Origin: a bacterium
GTDB lineage: Bacteria; Sysuimicrobiota; Sysuimicrobiia; Sysuimicrobiales; Thermofontiviventaceae
Length of the DNA: 51,597 nt
Direction of reading: 5' to 3'
Assembly: GCA_030550015.1 (NCBI GenBank)
Contig: JAUQQG010000021.1
Location: forward strand, 1-51,597
The position numbers and the translations under genes are program-made. Within the stretch, counting starts at the first letter, position 1. Every line of letters starts with the position of its first letter. Positions 48,986 through 51,597 of this stretch are shown piece after piece. The notes below the pieces were generated by a model, which was given only the letters and a program-made list of their open reading frames with translations, searched no databases and had not been told where the DNA came from.

Positions 48986-50543
48986 CGGATACCTCCTTTC
49001 GGATCACCGTATGAGGCTCCATGACCGCCTCCCGCGTCTCCCAGATGGAGACGATGGGGAAGAGCTTGCTGAAGAGGAGGTAGATCAACACGAACCCCGC
49101 AAGCGCCGCTGCGGTGATGGACCACTCCACCCAGGTGGGCTTGTAAATCGCCCAGATCACCGGGACGTTCTGGATGGGGAGGAAGGGGTTCTCTAGCGTC
49201 GGTACAATGATCACAAAGCGCTTCATCCACGCCCCAATGTTGACGAGGAGGGACGCCACGACCGCAGCGGTGATGGGCCAGGTGTGGAAGATCGGGAGCA
49301 GCCCCAAAAACGACCACCCACCCAGGGCGAAAACGACCCACAACGCTACAGTACGGATGGTATCCACGTTCTCAACCGCAGCGACCGGCGATCTGGAGAT
49401 CAACAGGAAGAAGGAGATCCCTGTCGCCGTGGCAAGCGCAGCCAGGATTGGCCGGGGCTGGAACAGCGGGAGATCTCCGAGCCGCCGGACCCAGGAGATG
49501 CGCGGCAGGGTCAGCAACAGCACGGGAAGGAGCACCCCAACGATTTGAGTGAACCAGAACAGTCGGGCGTATGGCCCGCTGAACACGGCAGTGAGGTACC
49601 CCCGCTCGTGTGTGGCCATCTTGTAGGCTGGGGTGAGGTATTCGGCGAAAGTGAAGTAGGCGTAGATCAGCCCGAGCGCGATCACGAGATACCCCATGCG
49701 CCGAAAGTGGGACTCGGTGATGTAATCCTCCAGGTGGTACGCCCAGCGAAAGGCCGCCATCGCCGTCACCACCGCCGCTGCCCCGCTGAACAGCGCCCCG
49801 GAGACGAAGTACGGACCGAAAATCGTGCTGTTCCACCCCGCGCGCAGGGTCATACCGAAGATCCAAGAGACCACAGTGTGTACCGAGACGGCGATGGGAA
49901 TGATCAGGACCGCCATCACCGCCATGATCGTCTCCAGGCGATGACGCTGCTCTTCGGTCCCCTTCCACCCTAGCGCCAGGACGGTGTAGAGGCGTCTCCG
50001 CCAGGCCGGGCCTTGGGCGAACCGGTCCCGTAGCAAGGCGATGTCGGGGATCATGGGCACGTACAGGAAGAGCGTGCTGCCCGTCAAGTACGTGGTGATG
50101 GAGAGGATGTCCCAAAGGATAGGAGACGGGAGGCGCCCGTGGAGCAGCACGTTGAGAATCCGATCTGGGCGGCCCATGTCCACGACGGGCATCAGCGCAC
50201 CCATGAGGAGCGAGGCGAACGTGATCGCCTCGGCCATGCGGGTAATCGGCCGCCGCCACTCGGCCCCTGTGATCCGGAGGATCGCCGACATAAGGGCACC
50301 CACATGGCTCACCCCGATGAAGAAGACGAAGTTGGTGATATACACGCCCCACATAACATAGTCGCGAAGACCGGTCACACCCAGCCCGTATCGGAGTTGT
50401 ATGGAATAGGCGATGATGCCCCAGGCGATGACCGCGAGCAGGAAGCCCACCAAGCCATAGAAGCCTGGCCCGCTCTCCGTCAGGGAGGAGAGGAGCTGTA
50501 CCTCGCGATCCGAGAACTGTTCGCGTAACTGAGGCGATCTCAT
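48969..50543 (-). CDS. NrfD/PsrC-type quinone-interacting membrane subunit
   Basis: A 524-residue integral membrane protein with ten or more helices, of the NrfD family (polysulfide-reductase PsrC, ActC, HybB-like). VMWGVYITNFVFFIGVSHVGALMSAILRITGAEWRRPITRMAEAITFAS is the characteristic opening; LMGALMPVVDMGRPDRILNVLLHGRLPSPILWDILSITTYLTGS follows, including the conserved D(M/L)GRPDR. The length fits the ActC/long NrfD type rather than short NrfD. It couples quinone chemistry to an iron-sulfur subunit. Overlaps the ferredoxin gene by ATGA, with GGAGGGAACC as ribosome site. Confidence 0.9.
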   Translation of the reverse strand: MRSPQLREQFSDREVQLLSSLTESGPGFYGLVGFLLAVIAWGIIAYSIQLRYGLGVTGLRDYVMWGVYITNFVFFIGVSHVGALMSAILRITGAEWRRPITRMAEAITFASLLMGALMPVVDMGRPDRILNVLLHGRLPSPILWDILSITTYLTGSTLFLYVPMIPDIALLRDRFAQGPAWRRRLYTVLALGWKGTEEQRHRLETIMAVMAVLIIPIAVSVHTVVSWIFGMTLRAGWNSTIFGPYFVSGALFSGAAAVVTAMAAFRWAYHLEDYITESHFRRMGYLVIALGLIYAYFTFAEYLTPAYKMATHERGYLTAVFSGPYARLFWFTQIVGVLLPVLLLTLPRISWVRRLGDLPLFQPRPILAALATATGISFFLLISRSPVAAVENVDTIRTVALWVVFALGGWSFLGLLPIFHTWPITAAVVASLLVNIGAWMKRFVIIVPTLENPFLPIQNVPVIWAIYKPTWVEWSITAAALAGFVLIYLLFSKLFPIVSIWETREAVMEPHTVIRKEVSDAPGA

Positions 50544-51463
50544 GGGTGGTTCCCTCCTGTGGCTGCAGGTTCAGACTCGGCAGGCGGAGCGGGGTAAATG
50601 CGCTTTCTCGGTGGGAGGTAGTAGACGCGCGGCTCCGTGCCCAACTCCTCCATGAACCGGTAGCCAGCGTTGTTGCTGACCAGCTCAGAGAAACGCACCG
50701 TCTCTCCCTGGGAGTTGGTCACGGCGTCCTCAACCTGATCCCCAAAATAGATCGCCCCCATGGGGCAAGCCTGGACACAAGCGGGGAGCTTGCCCTCCTT
50801 GACGAGCCCCGGGCAGAAGATGCACTTCTCGGTAACCCCCTTGACGTGCGGGTAATTCCAATCGGTGGAGTACGGGCGGCTCAGCTCCTCAGGGGTATGC
50901 GGCGGCTCCACCCAGTTGAAGTACCGTGCCGAGTACGGGCAGGCAGCTATGCAAAAGCGGCAGCCGATGCAGCGGGAGGTATCCTGGATCACGATCCCGT
51001 CCTCGCGCTTCCAGGTGGCGCTCACCGGGCAGACCTTGACGCACGGGGGATTGTCGCACTGCATGCACGGCCTGGGGAACCAGTAGGGTGCCGCCGCCGG
51101 GTTGTCCTGCATCTTGTAGACCTTGATCCATTCCTGCCCGGGCGGAACGAAGTGCATCGCAGTGCAGGCCTCGGTGCAAGCCCGGCATCCATCGCACCGG
51201 CTTAGATCGATGACCATCACCCAGCGGCGCTGGGAGGTCTCCAAGGCAGGCTGGGCCGGCAGAGGAGCTGCGGAGGCTAGGGCGACGCCATCCGGCCCAT
51301 CGGGCAGGTGATCAAGATGGATAAGACGCCCTGGAGAGGAGGCGTCTGCCACCAGCGCAGGAACCCCCTTCCGGCGGATCAGGCGATTGAGGCCCGCGGG
51401 GAGGCTCGCTGTCCCGCCGAGCACGGCAATCCACTTGAGGAAAGCTCTCCGCGAGAGTCTCAT
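50540..51463 (-). CDS. Tat-exported ferredoxin with four [4Fe-4S] clusters (NrfC/PsrB/DmsB type)
   Basis: A 308-residue electron-transfer subunit. A twin-arginine signal MRLSRRAFLKWIAVLGG opens it. Sixteen cysteines in four sets: CDGCRACTEAC, CMQCDNPPCVKVC, CIGCRFCIAAC, and CIFC...C-x3-C (CVQAC), the arrangement of NrfC/PsrB proteins. It passes electrons between the NrfD membrane subunit and a catalytic or carrier partner outside the membrane. The ATG at 51463 was chosen since the signal begins there; 24 upstream codons overlap the cupredoxin gene. No molybdopterin subunit is seen in the window. Confidence 0.93.
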   Translation of the reverse strand: MRLSRRAFLKWIAVLGGTASLPAGLNRLIRRKGVPALVADASSPGRLIHLDHLPDGPDGVALASAAPLPAQPALETSQRRWVMVIDLSRCDGCRACTEACTAMHFVPPGQEWIKVYKMQDNPAAAPYWFPRPCMQCDNPPCVKVCPVSATWKREDGIVIQDTSRCIGCRFCIAACPYSARYFNWVEPPHTPEELSRPYSTDWNYPHVKGVTEKCIFCPGLVKEGKLPACVQACPMGAIYFGDQVEDAVTNSQGETVRFSELVSNNAGYRFMEELGTEPRVYYLPPRKRIYPAPPAESEPAATGGNHP

Positions 51464-51473
51464 CGTGGCCGCC

Positions 51474-51597
51474 TCAAGGAGTCCCCAGCACAATGAGTTG
51501 ACCCTTCTGGCCGGCGTGATCCGGGGCACATCCAACTTTGGTACACGCGAACATGTAAATCCCCGGCCTTCTTGCCACGAACCGCACCGTTACGGTC
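51474..51597 (-). CDS. Cupredoxin domain protein, COX2-like (partial, 5' end outside window)
   Basis: Forty C-terminal residues are in the window: VRFVARRPGIYMFACTKVGC then APDHAGQKGQLIVLGTP. The spacing resembles the CuA loop of cytochrome oxidase subunit II (C-x3-C-x3-H-x2-M followed by G), but here it is C-x4-C-x3-H-x2-Q. The strand VRFVARRPGIYMF before it is the usual cupredoxin strand. It ends 10 bases before the ferredoxin start and is the first visible gene of the operon. Too short to say whether it is an oxidase subunit or a stand-alone copper carrier. Confidence 0.7.
   Translation of the reverse strand, partial: TVTVRFVARRPGIYMFACTKVGCAPDHAGQKGQLIVLGTP

Noticed and set aside
1-51597. 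CRISPR array, rRNA or complete insertion sequence
   Set aside because: No regularly spaced repeats, rRNA-like blocks or transposase with terminal repeats were found on reading both strands.

Overview
The window reads as one bacterial chromosome segment, mostly GC-rich (hand count of 5041-5100: 43 of 60 bases) with a poorer stretch around 30.6-36.4 kb (28 of 60 in 31681-31740). Shine-Dalgarno sites, ATGA-coupled operons and Sec/Tat signals are bacterial. A branched-polyamine synthase (BpsA) and a fused trehalose synthase/phosphatase suggest a thermophile. Several ABC importers, CoA-linked carboxylic-acid enzymes and a Psr/Nrf-type redox module suggest a heterotroph with anaerobic or mixed respiration. 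Phylum cannot be fixed from this window; a deep-branching uncultured lineage is a guess.

Layout. 1-3746 (minus): ketopantoate reductase-like protein, GntR/FCD regulator, APC transporter and the start of a peptide permease. 3843-7234 (plus): RecD2 helicase and MutY, followed by a broken HepT-like toxin gene. 7483-11974: a ChdC/HemQ-type coproheme decarboxylase convergent with a five-gene minus-strand operon (hemerythrin-DUF2249, DUF1858, hemerythrin, DUF488, NnrS-like membrane protein) preceded by its own Crp/Fnr regulator. A perfect 16-bp palindrome lies about 41 bp upstream of the predicted start of transcription, the place for class II activation. 12072-16513: metallo-beta-lactamase hydrolase, trehalose-6-phosphate synthase/phosphatase, BpsA. 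16895-28671: a catabolic island with an exported FAD enzyme, MaoC hydratase, MFS carrier, IclR regulator, iron/polyamine-type ABC importer (its permease gene carries an in-frame amber codon), CaiB CoA-transferase, a short citrate-synthase-fold lyase and an MmgE/PrpD protein. Together these look like uptake and CoA-dependent cleavage of a C5-C6 carboxylic acid.

28754-29615: a DUF433/DUF5615 toxin-antitoxin pair with an inverted-repeat operator. 29852-36351: a secreted OB-fold protein, then an IclR-controlled polyamine-type ABC operon with an AstE/AspA-type deacylase gene inside it. The IclR gene starts inside a near-perfect match to the E. coli IclR operator. 36396-41575: a peptide importer operon (solute-binding protein, two permeases, no ATPase) with a cytoplasmic class-A beta-lactamase-like serine hydrolase and an M55 D-aminopeptidase. 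41.6-43.4 kb: a decayed transposase, a Met/Gly-rich secreted protein with its SHOCT partner, a 40-base hairpin repeat and a ferredoxin fragment. 43664-48276: a complete LivJHMGF branched-chain amino-acid importer. 48443-51597 (minus): cupredoxin (partial), Tat-exported four-cluster ferredoxin, NrfD/PsrC membrane subunit and a membrane-anchored Ig-like protein.

The main candidates for undescribed biology are the CoA-linked acid pathway, the Crp-controlled hemerythrin operon, the deacylase-containing importer, the peptide/D-amino-acid operon with its beta-lactamase-like enzyme, and the NrfD module with a cupredoxin.
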